Below are positions 1 through 5,756 of a stretch of 6,316 nt of DNA, piece after piece. The notes below the pieces were generated by a model, which saw only the letters and a program-made list of their open reading frames with translations, did not search any database and was not told the DNA's origin. The number at the start of each line of letters is the position of its first letter. Position 1 is the stretch's first letter. The DNA lies in the NCBI GenBank assembly GCA_016201085.1, contig JACQDO010000071.1, positions 1 to 6,316 of the forward strand, written 5' to 3'. The position numbers were made by a program, and so were the translations under genes. Source of the stretch: Hyphomicrobiales bacterium. GTDB taxonomy: Bacteria; Pseudomonadota; Alphaproteobacteria; Rhizobiales; Xanthobacteraceae.

Positions 1-1
1 G

Positions 2-100
2 GCGCGTGAGGAGAACGAGGCCTTGAAGGCGCGCATCGCGGCGCTGGAGGGCAAGGCCGAGAAGCTGGCCAAGAAGGGCAAGGATACCGCCGCCGACTAG
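2..100 (+). CDS. C-terminal end of an unidentified charged, helical protein (5' partial)
   Basis: An open frame enters from the left edge and ends at TAG 98-100, giving the last 32 residues of a protein. The peptide is dominated by Glu, Lys, Ala and Leu. Leu/Ile residues at heptad-like spacing (around ALKARIAALEGKAEKL) suggest an amphipathic helix or coiled coil, followed by a Lys-rich tail ending TAAD. There is no catalytic motif, so I cannot name the family. In related genomes prs often lies just upstream of rplY, but this tail does not resemble the end of ribose-phosphate pyrophosphokinase. A short CCGG-TCTTT-CCGG inverted repeat at 111-123 before a pyrimidine-rich run could be a weak terminator. 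High third-position GC and the clean stop support real coding sequence. Confidence 0.6.
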   Translation, partial: AREENEALKARIAALEGKAEKLAKKGKDTAAD

Positions 101-128
101 GCCCCGACCACCGGTCTTTCCGGCTTTC

Positions 129-157
129 TTGCCCTTTCCGACACCCCCCGCTATAAC
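129..157 (+). promoter_or_regulatory. Sigma70-type promoter for rplY
   Basis: TTGCCC at 129-134 (preceded by C, so CTTGCC, close to the alphaproteobacterial CTTGAC) and TATAAC at 152-157 are separated by exactly 17 bp. The -10 matches TATAAT at 5 of 6 positions and the -35 matches TTGACA at 4 of 6. It lies in the gap after the upstream stop codon, and transcription would start near 164. This gives a leader of about 90 nt before the rplY ATG. It is a prediction from motif and spacing only. Confidence 0.6.
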
Positions 158-207
158 CCCGCGCGATACGCGGCCCCCGGCACCCCTGGAGGCTTGCCGC
201 GTTCGTG

Positions 208-229
208 GGCGGCCAAAAAGCCGCCTTTT
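208..229 (+). promoter_or_regulatory. Terminator-like hairpin in the rplY leader (possible attenuator)
   Basis: GGCGGC (208-213) and GCCGCC (220-225) form a perfect 6-bp GC stem with loop CAAAAA, followed at once by TTTT (226-229), which is intrinsic-terminator architecture. Only about 14 nt separate it from the rplY ribosome-binding site, too little for another promoter, so it probably lies inside the rplY transcript. GGAGGCTT (188-195) can pair with AAGCCGCC (218-225) with one mismatch. That pairing would exclude the terminator stem and could act as an antiterminator. It may alternatively be an unregulated partial terminator of upstream readthrough. Confidence 0.5.
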
Positions 230-255
230 CCATTGGCTTAGATGAGGATTCGATC

Positions 256-1029
256 ATGGCGTCCGTCCTGGAACTGAAAGCGACGGTGCGTCCGAAAGGC
301 GGCAAGGGGGCCGCTCGGGCAGCACGTCGGTCCGGCAGCGTGCCGGGCGTGATTTATGGTGAAAGCAAACCCCCGATGATGGTCCTCATGGACCATGCCG
401 AACTGCGCAAGCGCATCTATGCCGGGCGCTTCCTCACCACGCTCTATAACCTCGACGTAGACGGCACCAAGCACCGCGTGATCCCGCGCGACTTCCAGCT
501 CGATCCGGTGAAGGACCTGCCGATGCACGTGGATTTCCTGCGCGTGTCGGAAGGCGCCACCATCCGCGTCAAGGTCGCGGTGCACGTGCTCAATTCCGAT
601 CAGTCGCCCGGCGTCAAGCGCGGCGGCGCCGTTAACATCGTCACCCATACCGTCGACGTGATGTGCCCGGCCGAGTCGATTCCGGAATCGATCAACGTCG
701 ATATTGCCGAGCTCGACATCAACCATTCCAAGCACCTCAGCGAAGTGACGCTGCCGCCGAACGTGCGTGTGATCGCGCAAGGCGACATCACGCTGGTCAC
801 GGTGGTGCCGCCGTCCGGCTACGCGGAGGAAATGAAGGCCGCTGCCGAAGCTGCCGCTGCTGCTGCCGCTGCCGCGGCTGCCGCCGCCGCCGCCGGTGCC
901 GTGCCCGGTGCCGAAGGCGCTCCCGCTGCCGCGCCTGGCGCGACGCCGGGTGCCGCGCCCGCCGGTGCTCCTGCTGCGGGCGCCGCGGCGCCTGCCGCCG
1001 CTACGCCGGCCAAGCCCGACAAGAAGTGA
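256..1029 (+). CDS. rplY: 50S ribosomal protein L25/general stress protein CTC
   Basis: Encodes a 257-residue L25/TL5/CTC-family protein, which binds 5S rRNA in the central protuberance of the large subunit. The N-terminal 5S-binding domain (about residues 5-95) carries the family signature GKGAARAARRSGSVPGVIYG and the HVDFLRV segment near 91-97. The C-terminal beta domain (about 100-187) contains GVKRGGAVN and ends near VTVVPPS. After residue 190 comes a low-complexity Ala/Pro/Gly tail with 15 consecutive Ala (199-213) and a basic end, KPDKK. ATG 256 is preferred over an upstream in-frame GTG at 205 because GAGGA (244-248) lies 7 nt upstream, and the peptide after 205 is not family-like and overlaps the leader hairpin. 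It heads a likely rplY-pth-ychF operon. The folded part has normal family length and the tail is unusually long. Confidence 0.95.
   Translation: MASVLELKATVRPKGGKGAARAARRSGSVPGVIYGESKPPMMVLMDHAELRKRIYAGRFLTTLYNLDVDGTKHRVIPRDFQLDPVKDLPMHVDFLRVSEGATIRVKVAVHVLNSDQSPGVKRGGAVNIVTHTVDVMCPAESIPESINVDIAELDINHSKHLSEVTLPPNVRVIAQGDITLVTVVPPSGYAEEMKAAAEAAAAAAAAAAAAAAAGAVPGAEGAPAAAPGATPGAAPAGAPAAGAAAPAAATPAKPDKK
850..894 (+). repeat. Alanine-codon tract in the L25 tail
   Basis: Fifteen consecutive Ala codons follow a Glu codon inside rplY. GCC and GCT dominate, with one GCG, so the tract is not a pure trinucleotide repeat. Mixed codon use suggests selection at the protein level more than recent slippage, although the GCC run at 880-894 could still slip. 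The Ala/Pro/Gly-rich composition continues to the end of the gene. Confidence 0.8.
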
Positions 1030-1050
1030 GGCGGCGTAAAGCTGCCTCAC
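1026..1050 (+). terminator. Hairpin over the rplY stop codon (leaky terminator or RNA-processing site)
   Basis: GTGAGGCGGC (1026-1035) pairs with GCTGCCTCAC (1041-1050) through 10 bp, including one G-U, around a GTAAA loop. The rplY TGA (1027-1029) lies in the 5' arm. The following sequence is TCCCTTTCGTTT, a pyrimidine-rich but broken T tract, so full termination is doubtful. No convincing separate promoter for pth is visible before 1102. The element could be a partial terminator, a 3'-end stabiliser after cleavage, or a device lowering pth/ychF expression relative to L25. Confidence 0.5.
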
Positions 1051-1101
1051 TCCCTTTCGTTTGGACCGATCACGTACTGAGGCGGCAACGCCGGTGAAGC
1101 C

Positions 1102-1710
1102 ATGCTGCTTTTCGTCGGCCTCGGTAATCCCGGACCGCAATATGTCGGCAACCGGCACAATGTCGGTTTCATGGCGGTGCAGGCGATCGCGCGCCGCCAT
1201 GACATCGCGCCGTGGCGCCGGCGTTTCCAGGGCGTGGCGGTGGAAGGCGCGATCGCCGGCGAGCGCGTCCTGCTGCTGCTGCCGGGCACGTACATGAACG
1301 AGTCGGGCCGCGCGGTGGCGGAAGCCGCGCATTTCTACAAACTGGAGCCCGGCCAGATCGTGGTGTTCCACGACGAGGCCGAACTGCCGCCCGGCAAGGT
1401 GCGGTTGAAAACGGGCGGAGGCAATGCCGGCCACAACGGCCTGCGCTCGATCTCCGAGCATATCGGCAACGACTATCGCCGCGTGCGCATCGGTGTCGGC
1501 CATCCCGGCGACAAGAAATTGATGGAACGCTACGTGCTGATGGATTTCGCCAAAGACGAGTGGCCCTGGGTGGAAGCGCTGTGCGAGCTGATCGCCGACG
1601 GCGCCGGACTGCTGGTCGAGGGCAAAGATTCGACGTTCCAGAACAAGATTCATCTCGCCATGAGCGCCAAGGGCTTTGTCGACGACAAGGACGAGCCCGC
1701 CGCCAAATGA
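1102..1710 (+). CDS. pth: Peptidyl-tRNA hydrolase
   Basis: Encodes a 202-residue bacterial Pth, the cytoplasmic esterase that releases tRNA from peptidyl-tRNAs that dropped off the ribosome. All catalytic and substrate-binding positions known from E. coli Pth are present. N9 is in GLGNPG, the catalytic His19 in RHNVGF, N66 in TYMNESG, D91 in FHDEAEL, and N112 in the [12 protein letters not shown] loop. HDEAEL differs slightly from the common HDELDL, and LPGTYMN replaces the more usual KPxTYMN; neither removes a catalytic residue. Length and start are normal. ATG 1102 is preceded by GGTGAAG (1093-1099). It lies 72 nt after rplY and 32 nt before ychF, as in many alphaproteobacteria, and is probably cotranscribed with both. 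Confidence 0.97.
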   Translation: MLLFVGLGNPGPQYVGNRHNVGFMAVQAIARRHDIAPWRRRFQGVAVEGAIAGERVLLLLPGTYMNESGRAVAEAAHFYKLEPGQIVVFHDEAELPPGKVRLKTGGGNAGHNGLRSISEHIGNDYRRVRIGVGHPGDKKLMERYVLMDFAKDEWPWVEALCELIADGAGLLVEGKDSTFQNKIHLAMSAKGFVDDKDEPAAK

Positions 1711-1742
1711 CACCATAACAGACAGACGACGCGGACCATTCC

Positions 1743-2849
1743 ATGGGATTTAAATGCGGCATCGTCGGCCTGCCGAACGTCGGCAAGTCGACCCTCTTCA
1801 ACGCGCTCACGCAGACGGCGGCGGCGCAGGCGGCGAACTATCCGTTCTGCACCATCGAGCCGAACGTCGGCGAGATCGCGGTGCCCGATCCGCGCCTCGA
1901 CAAGCTGGCGGTGCTCGGGAAATCCGAGCAGATCATCCCGACCCGCATCACCTTTGTCGACATCGCCGGCCTGGTGCGCGGCGCCTCCAAAGGCGAGGGG
2001 CTCGGCAACAAGTTCCTCGCCACCATCCGCGAGGTCGACGCCATCGTGCATGTGGTGCGCTGCTTCGAGGACGGCGACGTCACCCATGTCGAGGGCAAGA
2101 TCGATCCGATCGCCGACATCGACACCATCGAGACCGAGCTGATGCTGGCCGATCTGGAATCCTTGGAAAAGCGCGTCGATGCGCTGGAAAAGAAAGCCAA
2201 GGGCAGCGGCGAAGACGCCAAGGCCGCCAAGGAAATGCTCGATCTGATCGAGCGCTCGCTCGTGCTGCTGCGCGCCGGCAAGCCGGCCCGCATGGTCGAG
2301 CGCAAGCCGGAGGAGGAGAAGCTGTTCCATTCGCTCGGCCTGCTCACCTCGGCGCCGGTGCTCTATGCCTGCAACGTCGACGAAGCCGCCGCCGCCACCG
2401 GCAACGCGTTTTCTCAGCTGGTGGAAGGGCGCGCCAAGGAAGAGGGCGCGGTCGCGGTGGTGATCTCGGCCAAGATCGAATCGGAGATCGCCACGCTGCC
2501 GGCGGCCGAACGCGCGGAATTTCTCGCGGCCGTCGGCTTGGCCGAGACCGGGCTCGACCGGCTGATCCGCGCCGGCTACGCGCTGTTGCATCTGGTCACC
2601 TATTTTACCGTCGGGCCGAAGGAGACGCGGGCCTGGACCATCACGCTGGGCACCAAGGCGCCGCAGGCAGCCGGCGTCATCCACACCGATTTCGAGCACG
2701 GCTTCATCCGCGCCGAGACTATCGGCTACGACGACTTCATCGCCTGCAACGGCGAGGTCGGCGCCAAGGAGGCCGGCAAGATGCGGCTGGAAGGCAAGGA
2801 CTACGTGGTCGCCGACGGCGACGTGATGCATTTCAGGTTTGCGACCTGA
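1743..2849 (+). CDS. ychF: Redox-regulated, ribosome-associated ATPase YchF (Obg/OLA1 family)
   Basis: Encodes a 368-residue Obg-like P-loop ATPase, close to the usual ~363 residues. The G1 loop is GLPNVGKST (9-17), G3 is DIAG (73-76), and the G4 position holds N211-V-D-E214. This NxxE replaces NKxD and explains the family's preference for ATP over GTP. Leu77 follows DIAG where classical GTPases have the catalytic Gln, as expected of HAS-type NTPases. A charged helical arm spans about 130-175, and a C-terminal TGS domain (about 283-366) contains [13 protein letters not shown]. Members bind ribosomes and are linked to stress and translation control. The start fits family N-termini ([16 protein letters not shown]), but there is no clear Shine-Dalgarno in the 32-nt gap after pth. 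No promoter is evident in that gap. Confidence 0.97.
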   Translation: MGFKCGIVGLPNVGKSTLFNALTQTAAAQAANYPFCTIEPNVGEIAVPDPRLDKLAVLGKSEQIIPTRITFVDIAGLVRGASKGEGLGNKFLATIREVDAIVHVVRCFEDGDVTHVEGKIDPIADIDTIETELMLADLESLEKRVDALEKKAKGSGEDAKAAKEMLDLIERSLVLLRAGKPARMVERKPEEEKLFHSLGLLTSAPVLYACNVDEAAAATGNAFSQLVEGRAKEEGAVAVVISAKIESEIATLPAAERAEFLAAVGLAETGLDRLIRAGYALLHLVTYFTVGPKETRAWTITLGTKAPQAAGVIHTDFEHGFIRAETIGYDDFIACNGEVGAKEAGKMRLEGKDYVVADGDVMHFRFAT

Positions 2850-2881
2850 GTTGCGGCCGCAGACGAACCCATGCAAAAAAC

Positions 2882-2966
2882 CTGTCATGCCCCGCGTAAG
2901 CGGGGCATCCAATAACCCCGGCGTTCGGTAAGATTGCGCGGATTGTGATTACTGGATCACCCGCCG
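2882..2966. repeat. Palindromic intergenic repeat with a missing right end
   Basis: ATGCCCCGC (2887-2895) and GCGGGGCAT (2900-2908) form a perfect 9-bp stem around GTAA, in the context CTGTCATGCCCC...GGGGCATCCAATA. This is the typical left arm of a dispersed element I recognise from Bradyrhizobium-like genomes. About 40 nt later, ATTACTGGATCACCCGC resembles the start of the right arm, which normally folds back and ends in TGATGACAG. Here the fold-back half is absent and MaoC coding sequence begins instead. The left hairpin lies 38 nt after the ychF stop and may also help end that transcript, although no T tract follows. Copy number in the genome cannot be seen from one window. Confidence 0.6.
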
Positions 2967-3286
2967 GGACGCCGCTCGGCGGCCTCGCCGCCTCCGGCTG
3001 GCACATCGGCTGCCTGCTGATGCGCATGATCGCCGACGGCTTCGTGCTGGAAGGCAGCTCCATGGGCTCGCCCGGTATCGAGGAGCTGCGCTGGCTCAAG
3101 CCGCTGCGGCCGGGCACCAATATCCGCGTGCGTGCCACCGTGCTGGAAACCCGTCGGTCCAACAGCCGGCCGGACATGGGTCTGTGCAAATTTCGTTACG
3201 AGGTGCTCGATGAGGCGGGCAGTTGCCTGACCAGCGTGCTCAGCACCTCGATGTGGGGCCGCCGAGAGCCCGAGGCGGCGCCATGA
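2945..3286 (+). pseudogene. 5'-truncated MaoC-family acyl dehydratase fused to the repeat
   Basis: From about codon 10 (PLGGLAASGWH) the frame matches the hot-dog helix and C-terminal strands of MaoC-like hydratases. It aligns with the next gene from its residue ~48 onward: GGLIASGWHT with GGLAASGWHI, and FRELKWLKP with IEELRWLKP. About 45 N-terminal residues are missing, including the Asp/His hydratase motif (D33 and H38 in the neighbour). The first ~9 codons, including the only available start (GTG 2945), come from the repeat. There is no ATG upstream, the frame closes at TAA 2897-2899, and no Shine-Dalgarno is visible. The remaining ~105 codons have no stop or frameshift and overlap the next gene by ATGA (3283-3286), so the damage looks recent. 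It might still be expressed as a 113-residue noncatalytic partner. Confidence 0.7.
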
Positions 3287-3765
3287 AGTATTTCGAGGAC
3301 ATCAAGGTCGGCGACGTGTTTGCGGTCGGCCGGCACACCTTTGCCGCCGACGAGATCAAGGCCTTCGCGCGGCGTTTCGACCCGCAGCACTTTCATGTCG
3401 ACGAGGCGGCGGCGGCGCGCTCGCATTTCGGCGGGTTGATCGCCTCCGGCTGGCACACGGCCAGCGTCTGGATGCGGCTGATGGTCGAGTATCGCCGGCG
3501 CATGGCCGAGGCGATGCGCGCGCGCGGCGAGCCGGTTGCCGGCATCGGACCGGCGCTCGGCTTCCGTGAGCTGAAATGGCTGAAGCCGGTTTATGTCGGC
3601 GACACCGTCGACTACCGCACCGAGGTGATCGAGACGCGCCCGTCGCAAAGCCGGCCGCGCTGCGGCCTGCTGACCTACCGCTCGAGCGGCGTTAATCAGA
3701 ACGGCGAGCCGGTGCTCTCGTTCGAGAGCACCACCTTCGTCGAGCGCCGGGGTGAGCAGCCATGA
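3283..3765 (+). CDS. MaoC-family acyl-CoA hydratase/dehydratase
   Basis: Encodes a 160-residue single hot-dog protein of the MaoC/(R)-specific enoyl-CoA hydratase superfamily, members of which hydrate or dehydrate acyl thioesters. The hydratase motif is RFDPQHFHVDEAAA (32-45). D33 and H38 have the same +5 spacing as the catalytic Asp31/His36 of Aeromonas PhaJ. Pro-Gln replaces the classical x-Asn. The helix FGGLIASGWHTASVWMRLM (49-67) and the GFRELKWLKP strand follow. ATG 3283 has GAGG (3272-3275) 7 nt upstream and is preferred over in-frame starts inside the preceding gene because MKYFEDIKVGD is the normal family N-terminus. It overlaps the truncated paralogue and the MFS gene by 4 nt each. 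Substrate is unknown; the two paralogues may once have worked as a pair, or this one may act as a homodimer. Confidence 0.9.
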   Translation: MKYFEDIKVGDVFAVGRHTFAADEIKAFARRFDPQHFHVDEAAAARSHFGGLIASGWHTASVWMRLMVEYRRRMAEAMRARGEPVAGIGPALGFRELKWLKPVYVGDTVDYRTEVIETRPSQSRPRCGLLTYRSSGVNQNGEPVLSFESTTFVERRGEQP

Positions 3766-4976
3766 CCGCGTCGAGCGACAGCGCACAATTGCCCGCGGCG
3801 CATAAGAGGGACGAGCGGCGCGCGCTCGGCGTCGCCTGCGGCGCGCATGTGCTGCACGACGGCTATACCGACCTGATCTATGTCATGCTGCCGATCTGGC
3901 AGAGCGAATTCGGCCTCGGCTTTGCCGCGCTCGGGCTGATGAAGACGGTGTTCTCCGGCACGCTCGCCGGTTTCCAGATCCCGGCGGGCTTGCTCGCCGA
4001 GCGCTTCGGCGCACCGCTGGTGCTTGCGCTCGGCACCGCGCTCGCCGGCCTCGGTTATTGCCTGGCCGGCCTGAGCACGGGCATCGCTTTGCTGGTGGCG
4101 GCGCTGTTCGTCGGCGGGCTGGGCGCCAGCACGCAGCATCCGCTTTCCTCCGCGCTGATCGCACAGGCGTTTTCAGGCGTGCGCTCGCGCGCCGCGCTCG
4201 GCACCTATAATTTTGCCGGCGACATCGGCAAGATGACGCTGCCGGCGGCGGCTTCGCTGCTGTTCGTGGTGCTGCCCTGGCGCGAGGCGGTGGCGCTGCT
4301 GGGCGGCATCGGCGTGCTGGCGGCGATCGCGATCTACCTGCTGATGCCGCGATTGCACGTGGAACCCGCCGCGCCGCGTCCGGCCGAAGACGGTGGACGC
4401 GCTGGCGGGGCCGCGCGCGCTTACGGATTTCCGCTGCTGCTGTCGGTCGGGGTCATCGACAGCGCCACCCGTATGGCCTTCCTGACGTTTTTGCCGTTCG
4501 TGCTCACCGCCAAGGGCGCCAGCCTGCCGACCGTCGGCCTGGCACTGACGCTGGTGTTCGCCGGCGGTGCCGCCGGCAAGCTGGTCTGCGCCTTCATCGG
4601 CGCGCGCATCGGCACGGTGGCGACGGTGTGGCTGACCGAGGCGGTGACGGCCTTCGGCATAATCGCCTTGCTGCCGCTGCCGCTCGATGCGGCGCTGCTG
4701 CTGCTGCCGGTGGTGGGCATCGCGCTCAACGGCACCTCGTCGGTGCTGTACGGCTCGGTGCCGGACCTGGTGGAGCCGGCGCGGCGACAGCGCGCCTTCG
4801 GCATCTTCTATACCGGCACCATAGGCGCCGGCGCGGTGTCGCCGGCGATCTATGGCCTGCTCGGCGACGCCGTCGGTGTGTCGTCGGCGCTGGTGGTGGT
4901 GGCTGCGGTGGTACTGATCACCTTGCCGATCACTTTAATTCTGCGCCCCGCGTTAATTAACGCGTCCTCACCTTGA
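3762..4976 (+). CDS. MFS transporter, fosmidomycin-resistance (Fsr)-like
   Basis: Encodes a 404-residue inner-membrane major facilitator with about 12 hydrophobic helices in two halves. A hydrophilic loop rich in Pro/Ala/Glu/Gly (about 197-221) separates them. Features resembling the Fsr subfamily are the start of TM1 (HVLHDGYTDLIYVMLPIWQSEF, about 29-50, where HDGYTD parallels HLLNDM of Fsr), GLLAERFGAP in the TM2-3 loop (77-85), and GASTQHPLSSAL (121-132), which parallels GTGSSVFHPESS. The second half contains LNGTSSVLYGSVPDLV (322-337). Start ATG 3762 overlaps the MaoC stop (ATGA), with GGTGAG upstream at 3751-3756, so translation is probably coupled. The last codons overlap a convergent gene. 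The substrate cannot be read from sequence; drug or small-acid export is plausible by family. Operon linkage to acyl hydratases suggests an organic or acyl compound, which is inference. Confidence 0.9.
   Translation: MTASSDSAQLPAAHKRDERRALGVACGAHVLHDGYTDLIYVMLPIWQSEFGLGFAALGLMKTVFSGTLAGFQIPAGLLAERFGAPLVLALGTALAGLGYCLAGLSTGIALLVAALFVGGLGASTQHPLSSALIAQAFSGVRSRAALGTYNFAGDIGKMTLPAAASLLFVVLPWREAVALLGGIGVLAAIAIYLLMPRLHVEPAAPRPAEDGGRAGGAARAYGFPLLLSVGVIDSATRMAFLTFLPFVLTAKGASLPTVGLALTLVFAGGAAGKLVCAFIGARIGTVATVWLTEAVTAFGIIALLPLPLDAALLLLPVVGIALNGTSSVLYGSVPDLVEPARRQRAFGIFYTGTIGAGAVSPAIYGLLGDAVGVSSALVVVAAVVLITLPITLILRPALINASSP
4949..4964. repeat. Perfect 16-bp palindrome at the convergent gene junction
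   Basis: CGCGTTAATTAACGCG is a perfect inverted repeat with no spacer. It sits in the last codons of the MFS gene and contains the stop codon of the convergent minus-strand gene (TAA on the minus strand, 4957-4959). Its AT core is unusual in this GC-rich sequence. It could be a protein-binding site, or form a hairpin in both transcripts, but no T tract follows on either side, so terminator function is uncertain. Confidence 0.6.
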
Positions 4977-5319
4977 CCTGCCGCACCACCGCCGCCGGCA
5001 GCACGTCGAGGTAGGGCCCGAGCACGAAGGCTTCGCCGGAGCCGCTGCCATACATGCGATCGTGCGCGTCGATCATCGCGCGCACCGGACGCACGCAGGC
5101 GCCGATCGAGTCGACGATCAGATCGTTGATTTCGTCCGGCCGCATGTCGGGGCTATAGCGCGGATCGGCGGCGACATTGCGCACCACGCAATCGGTCGCC
5201 TGCCGCACCAGCGGCAGCAGCGAGGCTTCCTTCCGGTGCACCGACATGCGCAGCCAGCTGGCCGGATCGGCGGCACGGGGTATGTGGGTATCGAGCGAGA
5301 CATTCAACACAAGCGACAT
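4957..5319 (-). CDS. Conserved-looking hypothetical protein of unknown function
   Basis: A minus-strand frame encoding 120 residues from ATG 5319-5317. I do not recognise the family. The protein looks soluble, with no signal peptide or clear membrane helix. It contains a central helical, charged region (MSVHRKEASLLPLVRQATDC and RPDEINDLIVDSI), a Gly/Ser turn MYGSGSGEAF, and a hydrophobic segment (LGPYLDVLPAAVVRQV) near the C-terminus. The frame stays open to an ATG at 5445 (162 residues), and ATGs also occur at 5343 and 5328. I favour 5319 because codons upstream have lower third-position GC (about 60% by eye) and atypical composition. No start has a strong ribosome-binding site. It converges on the MFS gene with a 20-bp 3' overlap. 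Existence as a gene is likely; the start is uncertain. Confidence 0.65.
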   Translation of the reverse strand: MSLVLNVSLDTHIPRAADPASWLRMSVHRKEASLLPLVRQATDCVVRNVAADPRYSPDMRPDEINDLIVDSIGACVRPVRAMIDAHDRMYGSGSGEAFVLGPYLDVLPAAVVRQVKVRTR

Positions 5320-5375
5320 TCCGAACATCGATTCGAGAATCATCCCTCGGGCCCCGCGAATCAGAGTCTGTAACG

Positions 5376-5385
5376 TTGGTACCAA
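5376..5385. promoter_or_regulatory. Palindrome TTGGTACCAA, possible operator of the minus-strand gene
   Basis: TTGGTACCAA is a perfect 10-bp palindrome 57 nt upstream of the preferred start of the minus-strand gene (5319), a position suitable for a transcription-factor site. If the true start is 5445, it is simply coding sequence. No convincing -35/-10 pair was found beside it, so the role is speculative. Confidence 0.25.
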
Positions 5386-5466
5386 GGCCGGAGTCGCGCT
5401 GCACGCGAAACTTGGGAGACGCGCTAAGCGATTCTGACGACTCATGTTTTTGGTTCGACGCGTGCT

Positions 5467-5491
5467 GGAACCGTAGCGCCCCGATGCCGTT
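5467..5491 (+). promoter_or_regulatory. EcfG (general stress sigma factor) promoter for the DUF3072 gene
   Basis: GGAAC (5467-5471) and CGTT (5488-5491) are separated by exactly 16 bp, an exact match to the alphaproteobacterial EcfG/SigT consensus GGAAC-N16/17-CGTT. The predicted transcription start is about 5498-5502, immediately before ATG 5503. A second exact match precedes the next gene, which strengthens both calls. Confidence 0.75.
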
Positions 5492-5502
5492 GTGCTTTTG
5501 TT

Positions 5503-5733
5503 ATGTCACCGCGCTCAAACCGTATCAGGAAGTCCGAACCCGAGTTCACGCTTGCTCACGGCGCGGACGCGCCGATGCGCGCCGATCAGGCGGCCTTGTT
5601 GTGCCGGCTTGCGATCAATGCCTATGAGCCGGACGCATTCCGCCCGCATTTGACGCAAGCCGAAGCGGCGCGGCGGATCGCGATGCTGCAAGCCAAACTG
5701 AAGTTCATGGACGAGCCGCCGCACACGTTGTGA
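5503..5733 (+). CDS. DUF3072 domain-containing small protein
   Basis: Encodes 76 residues. The segment from about 25 (MRADQAALLCRLAINAYE) through LTQAEAARRIAMLQAKLK to the end DEPPHTL resembles the DUF3072 family: small, helical, cytoplasmic proteins of unknown function common in Bradyrhizobium-like bacteria. The N-terminal 24 residues are basic and probably disordered. No signal peptide is seen. ATG 5503 has no Shine-Dalgarno sequence. With the EcfG-type promoter just upstream, the mRNA would start within a few nucleotides of the ATG, so leaderless translation is a reasonable explanation. The alternative start ATG 5575 also lacks a clear ribosome-binding site. Promoter type implies induction by general stress. 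A 5-bp inverted repeat, GTGAG/CTCAC (5730-5744), covers the stop but has no T tract. Confidence 0.75.
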   Translation: MSPRSNRIRKSEPEFTLAHGADAPMRADQAALLCRLAINAYEPDAFRPHLTQAEAARRIAMLQAKLKFMDEPPHTL

Positions 5734-5756
5734 GCGGAACTCACCGGCGTGCGACA

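Noticed and set aside
111..130. CCGG-TCTTT-CCGG followed by CTTTCTT as a terminator of the first gene
   Set aside because: The stem is only 4 bp and the T tract is interrupted, so it is too weak to list as a feature. It also overlaps the predicted -35 region.
205..255. Upstream in-frame GTG start for rplY
   Set aside because: The extra 17 residues are not L25-like, they overlap the leader hairpin, and ATG 256 has a well-placed GAGGA.
238..1716. Very long open frame on the minus strand (492 codons) opposite rplY and pth
   Set aside because: It is antisense to two clearly identified genes. Its translation is rich in Arg, His and Gly with no recognisable domain, as expected from GC-rich shadow frames.
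1650..2912. Long minus-strand open frame (420 codons) opposite ychF
   Set aside because: It mirrors ychF codon structure and has no domain or ribosome-binding site. YchF itself is certain from its motifs.
5376..5627. Plus-strand open frame overlapping the DUF3072 gene
   Set aside because: It overlaps the EcfG promoter and a recognisable DUF3072 gene in another frame, and its translation is Arg/Cys-rich with no family resemblance.
5730..5744. GTGAG/CTCAC hairpin over the DUF3072 stop codon
   Set aside because: The stem is only 5 bp with no T tract, and it is likely to be chance.
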